Shown: one piece after another, positions 43,812-51,863 of the stretch | Layout: every line of letters begins with the position of its first letter | How positions within the stretch are numbered: position 1 is the first letter of the stretch | NCBI GenBank assembly: GCA_017994815.1 | Contig: JAGOJY010000017.1 | Span: 23,384-87,383 of the forward strand | Direction of reading: 5' to 3' | DNA length: 64,000 bases | Origin: Acidobacteriota bacterium | Lineage (GTDB): Bacteria > Acidobacteriota > Polarisedimenticolia > J045 | The notes under the pieces: model-generated | Databases searched by the model: none | Told to the model about the DNA's origin: nothing | What the model saw: only the letters and a program-made list of their open reading frames with translations | Made by a program: the position numbers and the translations under genes

Positions 43812-45760
43812 TGGCGGCCGCGCGGCGGCCGGCGCTGTTGTGGGAGCCCCGGCCGGACGACCTCGAGCACTCGAACGTCGCCCGGCTGATGCGCCGCCAC
43901 GGCATCGCGGGCGCCGACGAGCTGCGCCGCCGCGCCGCGCAGGACGCCGACTGGTTCTACCCCGCGATCTTCGACGACCTCGGCGTCAGCTTCGCGCACC
44001 CGTACGAGAAGCTGGCCGACCGCTCGCGCGGGCTGCCGTGGACCGAGTGGTTCGTCGGCGGCAAGCTCAACATCGTCGAGAACGTCCTCGACCGGCACAT
44101 CCTCGCCGGCCACGGCGCGCAGGCGGCGGTGATCTCCGAGGACGACCAGGGCCACGCGACCACGCTGACCTACGCCCAGCTCGGCGAGCGCGTGTGCCAG
44201 GTCGCCTCGGTGCTGTCCGGCCTCGGCGTGGACGTCGACGACGCGGTCGGGTTCTACCTGCCGATGACCGCCGACGTGGTCGTGGCGCTCCTCGCCTGCC
44301 TCAAGATCGGTGCCGTGCCGGTGCCGGTCTTCGCCGGCTTCGGCCCGGAGGCGCTCGCCGCGCGCCTCGCCGACGCCCGCGCGCGCGTGCTGCTGACCGC
44401 CGACGGCACGTTCCGCCGCGGCAAGCTCCTGCCGCTCAAGCCCGCCGCCGACCACGCCTGCGGCATCGCCGGGACGATCGAGCACACGATCGTCCTGCGC
44501 CGCACCGGGCTGGAGGTGCCGTTCGACCGGGCGCGCGACTTGTGGTGGGACGAGCTGGAAGCCGAGGCCCCGTCGCTGTGGCCGACCGAGCACCTCGACG
44601 CCGGCGCGCGCTCGCTCCTGCTCTACACCTCCGGCACGACCGGCAAGCCGAAGGGCGCGGTCCACACCCACGGCGGCGTCCTGACCGTCACCGCCAAGGA
44701 GGTCGGCTACCACCTCGACGTGCGCCCCGGCGAGCGCATGTTCTGGCTGACCGACATCGGCTGGATGATGGGGCCGTGGGAGATCCTCGGTGTTCTGTTC
44801 CACCGCGGGACCGTGGTCATGCTGGACGGCGCGCCGGACTACCCGACCGGCGAGCGCGTGTACCAGATCGTGGAGAAGCACCGGGTCACGCACCTCGGCC
44901 TGGCTCCGACCGCCGTGCGCCTCTTGGCCAGCCTCGGCGAGTCCGGGCCCCGCTCCCACGACCTGACGAGCCTGCGCGTTCTCGGCTCGACCGGCGAGCC
45001 GTGGGACGAGTCGTCGTACCTCTGGTATTTCCACAACATCGGCCGCTCGCGCTGCCCCGTGATCAACATCTCGGGCGGCACCGAGCTGATGGGGTGCCTG
45101 TTGGCCCCGCTGCCGGTCGCCCCGCTCACGCCGACGACGCTGCAGGGCCCCGCACTGGGAATGGACGTCGACGTCGTGGACGACGACGGCAAGAGCGTGC
45201 GCGGCGAGGTCGGGTATCTCGTTTGCCGCAACGCGGCGCCGAACATGACGCGCGGCTTCCTCGGCGACCCGCAGCGTTACCTCGACACCTACTTCGCCCG
45301 CTTCGGCCCCGAAACCTGGTTCCACGGCGACTGGGCCCGCGTGGACGAGCAGGGCTTCTGGTACCTCACCGGCCGCGCCGACGACACGCTGAAGGTCGCC
45401 GGCAAGCGCATCGGCCCCGGCGAGGTCGAGGCCGCGGCGGTGTCCCACCCCGCGATCCGCGAGGCGGCCGCGATCGGCCTCGACGACCCGCTCAAGGGCA
45501 CGCGCCTGGTGCTGGTGGTCGTCCCCGCGCCGGGAACCCGCCCCTCGCAGGAGCTGGGCGCCGAGATCGCGCGCCACGTCGCCGACCAGATGGGCGCCAC
45601 GATGCGCCCGTCCGAGGTGCGCTTCGTCGAGGCGCTGCCGGTGACGCGCTCGGGCAAGATCCTGCGCGGCGTCATCCGCCGCGTCCTCGGCGGCCAGGAC
45701 CCCGGCAGCCTCGCCTCGGTCGCCAACCCCGACGCCGTCACCGCGCTGCGCTCGCCCTGA
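43811..45760 (+). CDS. AMP-forming acyl-CoA synthetase, possibly acetoacetyl-CoA synthetase
   Basis: A 649-residue adenylate-forming enzyme. The ATP-binding YTSGTTGKPKGAVHTHGG lies near residue 275, GDWARVDEQGFWYLTGRADD near 515, and the catalytic lysine in VTRSGKILRG near 615. Opening residues resemble acetyl-CoA synthetases. The pathway ahead of it ends in fumarate and acetoacetate, so activation of acetoacetate is a reasonable guess, and acetate or propionate are alternatives. It is translationally coupled to hmgA. Confidence 0.8.
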   Translation: MAAARRPALLWEPRPDDLEHSNVARLMRRHGIAGADELRRRAAQDADWFYPAIFDDLGVSFAHPYEKLADRSRGLPWTEWFVGGKLNIVENVLDRHILAGHGAQAAVISEDDQGHATTLTYAQLGERVCQVASVLSGLGVDVDDAVGFYLPMTADVVVALLACLKIGAVPVPVFAGFGPEALAARLADARARVLLTADGTFRRGKLLPLKPAADHACGIAGTIEHTIVLRRTGLEVPFDRARDLWWDELEAEAPSLWPTEHLDAGARSLLLYTSGTTGKPKGAVHTHGGVLTVTAKEVGYHLDVRPGERMFWLTDIGWMMGPWEILGVLFHRGTVVMLDGAPDYPTGERVYQIVEKHRVTHLGLAPTAVRLLASLGESGPRSHDLTSLRVLGSTGEPWDESSYLWYFHNIGRSRCPVINISGGTELMGCLLAPLPVAPLTPTTLQGPALGMDVDVVDDDGKSVRGEVGYLVCRNAAPNMTRGFLGDPQRYLDTYFARFGPETWFHGDWARVDEQGFWYLTGRADDTLKVAGKRIGPGEVEAAAVSHPAIREAAAIGLDDPLKGTRLVLVVVPAPGTRPSQELGAEIARHVADQMGATMRPSEVRFVEALPVTRSGKILRGVIRRVLGGQDPGSLASVANPDAVTALRSP

Positions 45761-45761
45761 T

Positions 45762-45777
45762 CGCGCCCCGGGGCGCG
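45762..45777. terminator. Perfect palindrome after the aromatic cluster
   Basis: CGCGCCCCGGGGCGCG is a perfect 16-base palindrome directly after the synthetase stop codon. There is no T-run. It is a plausible 3'-end hairpin. Confidence 0.4.
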
Positions 45778-45903
45778 CGTCCAGGCTCATCCGGAGCCAA
45801 GTGGCGACTTGACAGGATCAAGGTACGTGCGCCGTCTGTTCTCGTGGCGGTGCCGGACCATCGGCATCCTCCTGCGGTGGTAGGCTGCGCCCGGGGTAGA
45901 CCG

Positions 45904-47850
45904 ATGGGACCTGCGGGCGAGGACGAGACCCGGACCGATGGCGGGACGGGAGCGGCCGGCGGGACGGCCGAGCCGATCCCGGCGGGCACGCTGCTCGGCG
46001 GGCGCTACCGGATCCTGGCGTGGGCCGCGCGCGGCGGGATGGGCGAGATCTACCGCGCGCACGACCTCGTGCTGGACCAGGTCGTCGCGCTCAAGCTGCT
46101 GCCGGAGGGACTGGCGGCCGATGCCACGGCGACGGCGCGCCTGTTGAACGAGGTCCGCGTCGCGCGGCAGATCTCGCACCCCAACGTCTGCCGCGTGTAC
46201 GACGTGGTCGAGGCCGGCGGTCGCTCCGCGCTGACGATGGAGTGGATCGAGGGCAGCACGCTCGCGGAAAGCCTCGGGCGGCGCGGGCGGCTGCCGTTCG
46301 ACGAGGCGGCTTCCATCGCGCGGCAGATCTGCGCCGGGCTGGCCGCGGCGCACGAGCGCGGCGTGCTGCACCGCGACCTCAAGCCCTCCAACATCATGCT
46401 CGACGAGCGCGGCGTCGCGCGCATCACCGACTTCGGCCTGGCCGAGGCGACGCTGGTGCTCTCGGGCGCGCGCTCGCGCGAGGGCACGTTCCCCTACATG
46501 TCGCCGGAGCAGCTCGCCGGCGGCGAGGTCACGGCCAAGAGCGACCTGTACGCGCTCGGGCTGGTGCTCTACGAAATGTTCACCGGGCGCGCCGCGTTCC
46601 CGGCCGGCACGCTGGACGAGCTGACCGCGACGCGCCGTGCGCCGCCGGCCCCGCCCTCGCGGCTCGCGCCCGACCTGCGGCAGGTCGACGACGCCGTGCT
46701 GCGCTGCCTCGACCCGGACCCGGCGCGGCGCCCGTCGAGCGCGCGGCAGGTCGCGGAGGCGCTGCCCGGGGCCGAGCGCATGCGCGGTGCGCTGCTCGCC
46801 GCGCAGGAGCGCGCCGACCGCATCGCCGCCTTCCGGCAGGAACTGGACGAGCTGCGCCGCGCCGGCGTGCTGCCCGTGCGCGACGAGGAGGTCGAGTCGG
46901 TCCGGCGGCACCACGAAGCGGTGCTGCGCGATCTGGTCCTCGACTTCGACGTCGACGTCAGCGCGCGGGGCAAGAGCCTGTCGCTCGGCATGCGGATGGT
47001 CTCGCTGGTGGGCGCGTTCGCGCTCGCGGCGAGCGTGTTTTACCTGTTCTACAGCTTCTGGGGCCTGATCTCGATCCCGCTGCAGGCCGTGATCCTGACG
47101 CTCGCGCCCGTGCTCGCGCTGGCGCTGACCGCGCGGCTCGCGCGGCGCGAGCCGGGCGGCTACTTCACGGCGATCGCGGCGCTGTTCGCGCTGGCCTGCG
47201 TGGCGCTCGACGTGAGCGCGCTCGGCGCGTCGCTGAACATGTCGCCCTCGGCGTGGCTGTTCCTGCCGCTGGCCGCGTTCGCGCTGGTCGAGGCGTACGG
47301 CTTCGGGCTGCGCCTGCCGCTCGTGGCCGGCGTGCTGGCGGCGCTGATCTTCGTGGCCGGGGTTCTCCACGGCTGGACCGGTGCGCCGTGGTCGCTGTTC
47401 CTGCAGCGCCCGGAGTCGTTGATCCCCGGCGCGCTGCTCGCGGTGGCGCTCCCGCGAGTGCCGCGGCGGCCGCACCCGGCCGGGTTCCTGGCGCTCTACG
47501 ACCTGCTCGGCGGCGGCAGCCTGCTGTTCGCGCTGTACCTCCTGGCGCTGGGCGTCCCCAGCTACTTGCGCTGGGACCCGCACGCCGTGCAGGTGGGCTA
47601 CCAGGTCGTGGCGTTCGCGGTCGGTGCGTTGGTCCTCGGGCTGGGCATCCGCTGGCACACGCGCGAGGCGGTCTACGGCGGCACGACGTTCCTGGTGCTG
47701 CTGCTGTTCCTGAAGTTCTTCCACTGGTTCTGGGACTGGATGCCGCGCGCCGTGTTCTTCCTCCTGGTCGCGCTGGTGTCGATCGGGGTGCTGCTCCTGC
47801 TCAAGCGCCTGCGCGGCGTGGTGCCTTTCGCCGCGGAGGGACGGCCGTGA
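45904..47850 (+). CDS. Ser/Thr protein kinase fused to multi-pass membrane domain
   Basis: A 648-residue protein. Residues 30-290 are a Hanks-type kinase: glycine loop WAARGGMGEIY, lysine in VVALKLLPEG, HRDLKPSNIML with the catalytic Asp, DFGLAE and a TFPYMSPEQL activation segment, so it should be active. A soluble linker follows with RQELDELRRAGVLP, then from about 365 a hydrophobic half with about nine membrane segments resembling DUF2157-type proteins. The kinase domain is expected in the cytoplasm. The stop overlaps the next gene. TTGACA at 45809 upstream has no matching -10, so the promoter is unclear. Confidence 0.85.
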   Translation: MGPAGEDETRTDGGTGAAGGTAEPIPAGTLLGGRYRILAWAARGGMGEIYRAHDLVLDQVVALKLLPEGLAADATATARLLNEVRVARQISHPNVCRVYDVVEAGGRSALTMEWIEGSTLAESLGRRGRLPFDEAASIARQICAGLAAAHERGVLHRDLKPSNIMLDERGVARITDFGLAEATLVLSGARSREGTFPYMSPEQLAGGEVTAKSDLYALGLVLYEMFTGRAAFPAGTLDELTATRRAPPAPPSRLAPDLRQVDDAVLRCLDPDPARRPSSARQVAEALPGAERMRGALLAAQERADRIAAFRQELDELRRAGVLPVRDEEVESVRRHHEAVLRDLVLDFDVDVSARGKSLSLGMRMVSLVGAFALAASVFYLFYSFWGLISIPLQAVILTLAPVLALALTARLARREPGGYFTAIAALFALACVALDVSALGASLNMSPSAWLFLPLAAFALVEAYGFGLRLPLVAGVLAALIFVAGVLHGWTGAPWSLFLQRPESLIPGALLAVALPRVPRRPHPAGFLALYDLLGGGSLLFALYLLALGVPSYLRWDPHAVQVGYQVVAFAVGALVLGLGIRWHTREAVYGGTTFLVLLLFLKFFHWFWDWMPRAVFFLLVALVSIGVLLLLKRLRGVVPFAAEGRP

Positions 47851-48752
47851 GGCGGCCGCGCGTGCCGGCGAGCGTCGTCGCCGGTTGCGCCGTGGTGCTC
47901 CTCGCGAACCTGTGGATCCTCGCGCTCGGCGCGTGGAACCGCTGGGGCGGGCGCGAGGTCCGGATCGAGCTGACCGAGCGCGAGCTGACGCTGCCGCACT
48001 TCAGCCGCGCCGACGACTCGGCGATCTTCCTGACGCTGCGCACGGCCGACGAGGCGCCGCCGGCGGTGATGCGCGCGGCGGGGTTCAAGGGGCGCTGGCC
48101 GCGGCCCGCGACCTGGCCCTGGCTCGACCGCGCGAAGCTCGCCGAGCTCGGGTTCGCGACCGAGGTGGACCCCGCGGCGGCGGAGGCCGAGGAACACTAC
48201 TGGAGGATGAGCCCGCGCACCGCGTTCATCGCGCTGGAGTACGACGGCCCCGCGTGGACCGAATGGCTGCGGGTGCGCGAGAAGCGGCTGCGCTCCGGCG
48301 CGGCGGAGATCCGCGAGTCCAACTCGCCGGCCGACGCCGAGGCGCTGCTCGCGCTGGACCGCGCGACACGCTCGCGGCTGGTGCCGGTCGATGCCGCGCG
48401 CGATCCGGGGGCGCTGGCCGCGCGCTGCGCCGAAGGCCGCTGCATCGTCCTGCAGGGTCTCGTCCGCCCGGTCGTCGTGACCGACGACGGCACGGCCCGG
48501 CTCGGTGGCCAGCTGGTGGAGCTGGCCATCCGGCAGCTGCGCGTCCCGCCGGGAGTCCGCGCCCGGTTGCTGCCTTACGTCAGCCGCGAGTCCGAGGACG
48601 ACGTGGCGACGCGCGAGCGCGAGGCGGCGCAGTCCGGCTGGCCCGAGCCGCTGGCGCCGCGCTACGAGGTCTCGATCGCGGTCGGTGCGCGCCTCGAGCC
48701 GTGGGTCGTGGACGCCCGCGCGCGGACCGCCACGGGCGAAGCAGACCAATGA
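47847..48752 (+). CDS. Membrane-anchored protein (DUF4824-like)
   Basis: A 301-residue protein with one N-terminal hydrophobic segment (SVVAGCAVVLLANLWILALGAW) and a large periplasmic part. The stretch EVRIELTERELTLPHF and AFIALEYDGPAWTEWLR resemble DUF4824 proteins, commonly found beside DUF2157 membrane proteins. This supports its pairing with the preceding gene, whose C-terminal half is DUF2157-like. Two cysteines (CAEGRC) lie near 190. GTG start overlaps the kinase stop (GTGA), and the stop overlaps the peptidase start (ATGA). Confidence 0.65.
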   Translation: MRRPRVPASVVAGCAVVLLANLWILALGAWNRWGGREVRIELTERELTLPHFSRADDSAIFLTLRTADEAPPAVMRAAGFKGRWPRPATWPWLDRAKLAELGFATEVDPAAAEAEEHYWRMSPRTAFIALEYDGPAWTEWLRVREKRLRSGAAEIRESNSPADAEALLALDRATRSRLVPVDAARDPGALAARCAEGRCIVLQGLVRPVVVTDDGTARLGGQLVELAIRQLRVPPGVRARLLPYVSRESEDDVATREREAAQSGWPEPLAPRYEVSIAVGARLEPWVVDARARTATGEADQ

Positions 48753-49996
48753 AAGAGCGCATCCTGCAGAAGATCGACAGCTACCACGAGTACGCGGTCG
48801 ATCTGCAGCGCGGGCTGACCGCGATCCCGGCGATCGCGCCAGCCAGCGGCGGCGAGGGCGAGGAAGCCAAGGCGAGCTGGCTGGAGCAGAGGCTGCGCGA
48901 GCTGAGGTTCGACGAGATCCGCCGGTACGACGCCCCCGACCCGAAGGCCAAGAACGGCATCCGGCCGAACATCGTGGCCCGCTGGCGCGGCCAGGACCCG
49001 GGCCGGACGTTCTGGATCATGTCGCACCTCGATGTCGTGCCCCCGGGCGAGCGCTCGCTGTGGCACTCCGACCCCTACGAGTTGCGCGTCGAGGACGGCA
49101 AGCTCTACGGCCGGGACGTCGAGGACAACCAGCAGGCCCTCGTCGCCAGCCTGCTGGTCGCCCGGGCGATGATGGAGCTGGAGTACCGGCCGCCGATCGA
49201 CCTGGCGCTGCTGTTCGCCGCGGACGAGGAGACCGGTTCGGAGTACGGCGCCGTGTTCCTGGCCCGCCAGCACCCGGAGATCTTCGGCCCGCGCGACGTG
49301 TTCCTGGTCCCCGACGGCGGCGAGCCGGACGGGTCGATGGTCGAGATCGCCGAGAAGTCGCTGTGGTGGGTCAAGTTCACCACGCGCGGGGGGCAGTGCC
49401 ACGCCTCGACGCCCGAACAGGGCCGCAACGCCTTCCGCGCGGCGAGCGAGCTGGTCGTGCGCCTGAACGGGCTGCACCGCAAGTTCCCGCGCAAGGACCG
49501 GCTGTACGCGCCGCCGACGAGCACCTTCGAGCCGACGAAGAAAGAACCGAACGTGCCGAACATCAACACGATCCCGGGCGAGGACGTGTTCTACCTCGAC
49601 TGCCGCGTCCTGCCGCAGTACCGGCTGGAGGATGTCGAGGCCGAGATCCGGCGCATCGCCTCGACGGTCGAGACGAAGCACGGCGTGGAGGTTGCGATCG
49701 AGACCGTGCAGCGCTCCGCGGCCGCCGCGCCGACACCGCGGGACTGCGAGCTGGTGCGGCTGGTGAGCGAGGCGATCGAGGAGATCCACGGCGTGAAGGC
49801 GCGGCCGATGGGGATCGGGGGCGGGACCGTGGCGGCGGTGTTCCGCCACCTCGGGCTTCCGGCGGTCGTGTCGGCGAAGCTGGACGACACCGCGCACCAG
49901 CCGAACGAATCCTGCGTGATCGACAACCTGATCGGCGACGCCAAGGTCTGCGCCCTGGCCGCGCTGAAGTTCGGGACGCCGCGCGGCCCCGCGTAG
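48749..49996 (+). CDS. M20-family metallopeptidase
   Basis: A 415-residue zinc exopeptidase. Metal-ligand motifs are WIMSHLDVVPPGE near 88, LYGRDVEDNQQALVASL near 123 and LFAADEETGSEYGAVF near 155. The dimerisation domain lies between about 205 and 330, and it ends with AHQPNESCVIDNL near 390, which carries the last ligand. Related enzymes cleave dipeptides or deacylate amino acids; the substrate is not clear. Its coupling to the kinase/DUF4824 genes suggests co-expression, which is unexpected for a housekeeping peptidase. Confidence 0.87.
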   Translation: MKERILQKIDSYHEYAVDLQRGLTAIPAIAPASGGEGEEAKASWLEQRLRELRFDEIRRYDAPDPKAKNGIRPNIVARWRGQDPGRTFWIMSHLDVVPPGERSLWHSDPYELRVEDGKLYGRDVEDNQQALVASLLVARAMMELEYRPPIDLALLFAADEETGSEYGAVFLARQHPEIFGPRDVFLVPDGGEPDGSMVEIAEKSLWWVKFTTRGGQCHASTPEQGRNAFRAASELVVRLNGLHRKFPRKDRLYAPPTSTFEPTKKEPNVPNINTIPGEDVFYLDCRVLPQYRLEDVEAEIRRIASTVETKHGVEVAIETVQRSAAAAPTPRDCELVRLVSEAIEEIHGVKARPMGIGGGTVAAVFRHLGLPAVVSAKLDDTAHQPNESCVIDNLIGDAKVCALAALKFGTPRGPA

Positions 49997-50264
49997 TGCC
50001 ACCCTCCCCGGCGCGCCACCCCAACGTCGAGTTGAAGGGGGTTGCCCGGACTGCGAACGTGCGCCTCGAAATCGAGCTGGAGGGCAAGATCAGCGTCGAG
50101 CTGGCCACGGCCGCCGACGAGGTGCTCGCGAACCCGCAGAAGGCCCGTTTTGAGTAGGCGTCGCGTCCCGGCGGCGAGTCCCCGAGCGGGGACGCCCCGG
50201 TGCGCGGCGGCGTAGAATCTCGGCTGCGGCCCGTTACCCTCGACACATGCCAGGAGCTTGCCCG
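49997..50264. other. Intergenic stretch with a short open remnant
   Basis: No complete gene is seen in these 268 bases. From about 50035 to 50157 one frame encodes VRLEIELEGKISVELATAADEVLANPQKARFE before a stop, which reads like the end of a real protein but has no start with a ribosome site. It may be a degraded gene tail. I cannot assign a family. Confidence 0.3.
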
Positions 50265-50576
50265 ATGTCGGAACCCGGAGCGGCCCCCCCGCGCGGTCCC
50301 CTGACCTACGCGGACTATGTCGCGCTCCCCGACGATGGGCGCCGCTACCAGCTCGTCGAGGGGGAGCTCGACCTGTACGCGCGTCACGGCGTGCCGCACT
50401 GCTGGGTCATCGACGTCGCGGCCCGCTCGATCGAGGAGTACGTCGCGGCCGGCGATGTCTACCGCGTGAGGAGCGTGACGGCGAACGACGAGGACTTCCG
50501 CCCGGTCGCCCTGCCCGGCTTCGAGTTCCGGCTGGCGACGGTCGGTCTCCCGGAAACGCCATCGTCCGCGGACTGA
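50265..50576 (+). pseudogene. Internally deleted Uma2-family (DUF820) protein
   Basis: The 103-residue frame joins two parts of a Uma2 protein. Residues 12-36 (LTYADYVALPDDGRRYQLVEGEL) are the N-terminal signature and residues 36-70 (DLYARHGVPHCWVIDVAARSIEEY) the C-terminal one. About 90-100 residues that normally lie between, including the PD-(D/E)xK nuclease core, are missing and the frame is kept. AGGAG precedes the ATG, so it may still be translated. Uma2 genes are numerous in many phyla and often decay. A functional short form cannot be excluded. Confidence 0.7.
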
Positions 50577-50630
50577 CCCGGGGGATGGACCGCGAGCGTC
50601 CGGTTTCTCCCGCCAAGGTCCGGGATGCCC

Positions 50631-50660
50631 TTGACTAACGTCTCGTGGGCGTGATTTAGT
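50631..50660 (+). promoter_or_regulatory. Sigma-70-like promoter of the GMC/cupin operon
   Basis: TTGACT (50631-50636, five of six) and TTTAGT (50655-50660, four of six) are 18 bases apart, about 70 bases before the first gene of the operon. This is the best-looking housekeeping promoter I see in the window. The following leader is extremely GC-rich (alternating GC). Confidence 0.5.
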
Positions 50661-50727
50661 CCGCGGGCCGGTCGCCGCCCGCCCGCCCGCGCGCGCGCGC
50701 CGCCGGCGGTCTCCCGGAGATCGACGC

Positions 50728-51849
50728 ATGTCGGCGCCTGCCACGTCGCGGGGTCGCGTGTCCGTGCCCCCGCCCCTGCCCCCACACGTCCCGCCGTCCG
50801 CGCGCCTGCCGGCGGCCGCCACCGAGACACCCGCCGCGCTCACGGGCCGCCCGCGGTGGGAGGAGTACGTCCTCAATCACTGCACGAAGTTCCTCGCGCG
50901 CGACACGACCGATCCGCGCCACGCGTTCGTCGGGGTGCCGGTGGACGAGCCGCGCGCCGCCATCGCCGACCCGTGGCGCTTCCCGATCGTGGACAGCGCG
51001 CCCGGCGCGCCCAACGACAACGACGTCACGTTCGTGTGGGCCGTGCCGCGGCAGGCCCCGCAGCCGCGCAGCGTCCTGCTCGTCTCGACGTGCGGCGACC
51101 TCTACGAGCCGGTGCCGCTGCAGCGCGTCGGCGACACGCTGTACTGGGCCCGCACGCTGCGGGTGCCGCGCGGGCGTCGCCACCGCTACCGCTTCCTCGT
51201 CGACGACGTGGCGCGGCTCGACCCGGTCAACCCGCAGCGCGAGACGCTGGCCACGGGCGACGCGTGGTCGTCGTTCTTCACCTGGGGCTACACGCAGCCG
51301 GTCGTGCTCGAGCGCTGGGAGTACGCGATCCTCGACCGGCTGACGCGCCACATCCTGCCGTTCAACTCGCAGGAGGCGCGGATCTACCTGCAGCGCTCGG
51401 CCACCGACGCGCACGGCGAAAACCTGTACCGGCTCGACGTCTCCGTCGGTGCGGTGAACTTCATCGACAAGATCCTCGCACGCGAGGAACGGCACCGCGT
51501 CTACGCCTACAAGACGTGCCTGGAGCTGATCGATACCGTGCTGCGCCGGCGCTACCCGGGGCGCGACCCGGCCTTCCTCGACGAGCGCGCGTTCATGACG
51601 CTGTACGCCCAGCTGGCGCAGAACGCCGAGCCGCTGTTCTGGGACGGGTGGGATCCCGCGCGCTACGCCGACCCGTCGCACTTCCTGTGGCTTCTGCGGC
51701 GGCACACGTTCCTCGGCGCCTTCGCGCACCCCAAGTACGGCGGGAATGCCGCCGCGGCGGGCTGGCGCTACCTCGAGGAGCGCTTCGGTTTCGACTGGCG
51801 GCCGAAGTACGAACCGCCGCTCGGCACCAGCGCCGAATACCGCGGCTGA
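50728..51849 (+). CDS. Gluconate 2-dehydrogenase subunit 3-like protein with N-terminal module
   Basis: A 373-residue protein. The C-terminal ~175 residues resemble gluconate 2-dehydrogenase subunit 3, ending with FLWLLRRHTFLGAFAHPKYGGNAAAAGWRYLEERF, the HTxxGxxxxPxYGGN signature. The N-terminal part after a Pro-rich opening (residues 1-35) contains a beta-rich module (RSVLLVSTCGDLYEPVPLQR, TLYWARTLRVPRGRRHRYRFLVDDVARLDP) like the E-set/carbohydrate-binding folds. Subunit 3 partners usually carry a Tat signal, but none is seen here. It precedes a GMC oxidoreductase by 14 bases, the expected catalytic partner. CGGAGA lies before the ATG. Confidence 0.7.
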   Translation: MSAPATSRGRVSVPPPLPPHVPPSARLPAAATETPAALTGRPRWEEYVLNHCTKFLARDTTDPRHAFVGVPVDEPRAAIADPWRFPIVDSAPGAPNDNDVTFVWAVPRQAPQPRSVLLVSTCGDLYEPVPLQRVGDTLYWARTLRVPRGRRHRYRFLVDDVARLDPVNPQRETLATGDAWSSFFTWGYTQPVVLERWEYAILDRLTRHILPFNSQEARIYLQRSATDAHGENLYRLDVSVGAVNFIDKILAREERHRVYAYKTCLELIDTVLRRRYPGRDPAFLDERAFMTLYAQLAQNAEPLFWDGWDPARYADPSHFLWLLRRHTFLGAFAHPKYGGNAAAAGWRYLEERFGFDWRPKYEPPLGTSAEYRG

Positions 51850-51863
51850 CGGAGGGCCGACCC

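Noticed and set aside
45809..45814. Perfect TTGACA -35 box before the kinase gene
   Set aside because: No acceptable -10 box lies 16-18 bases downstream, so it is not called as a promoter.
50035..50157. Remnant resembling the end of PurS
   Set aside because: A faint likeness in LANP and the alternating charged residues is too short to name a family. Reported only as an unassigned remnant.
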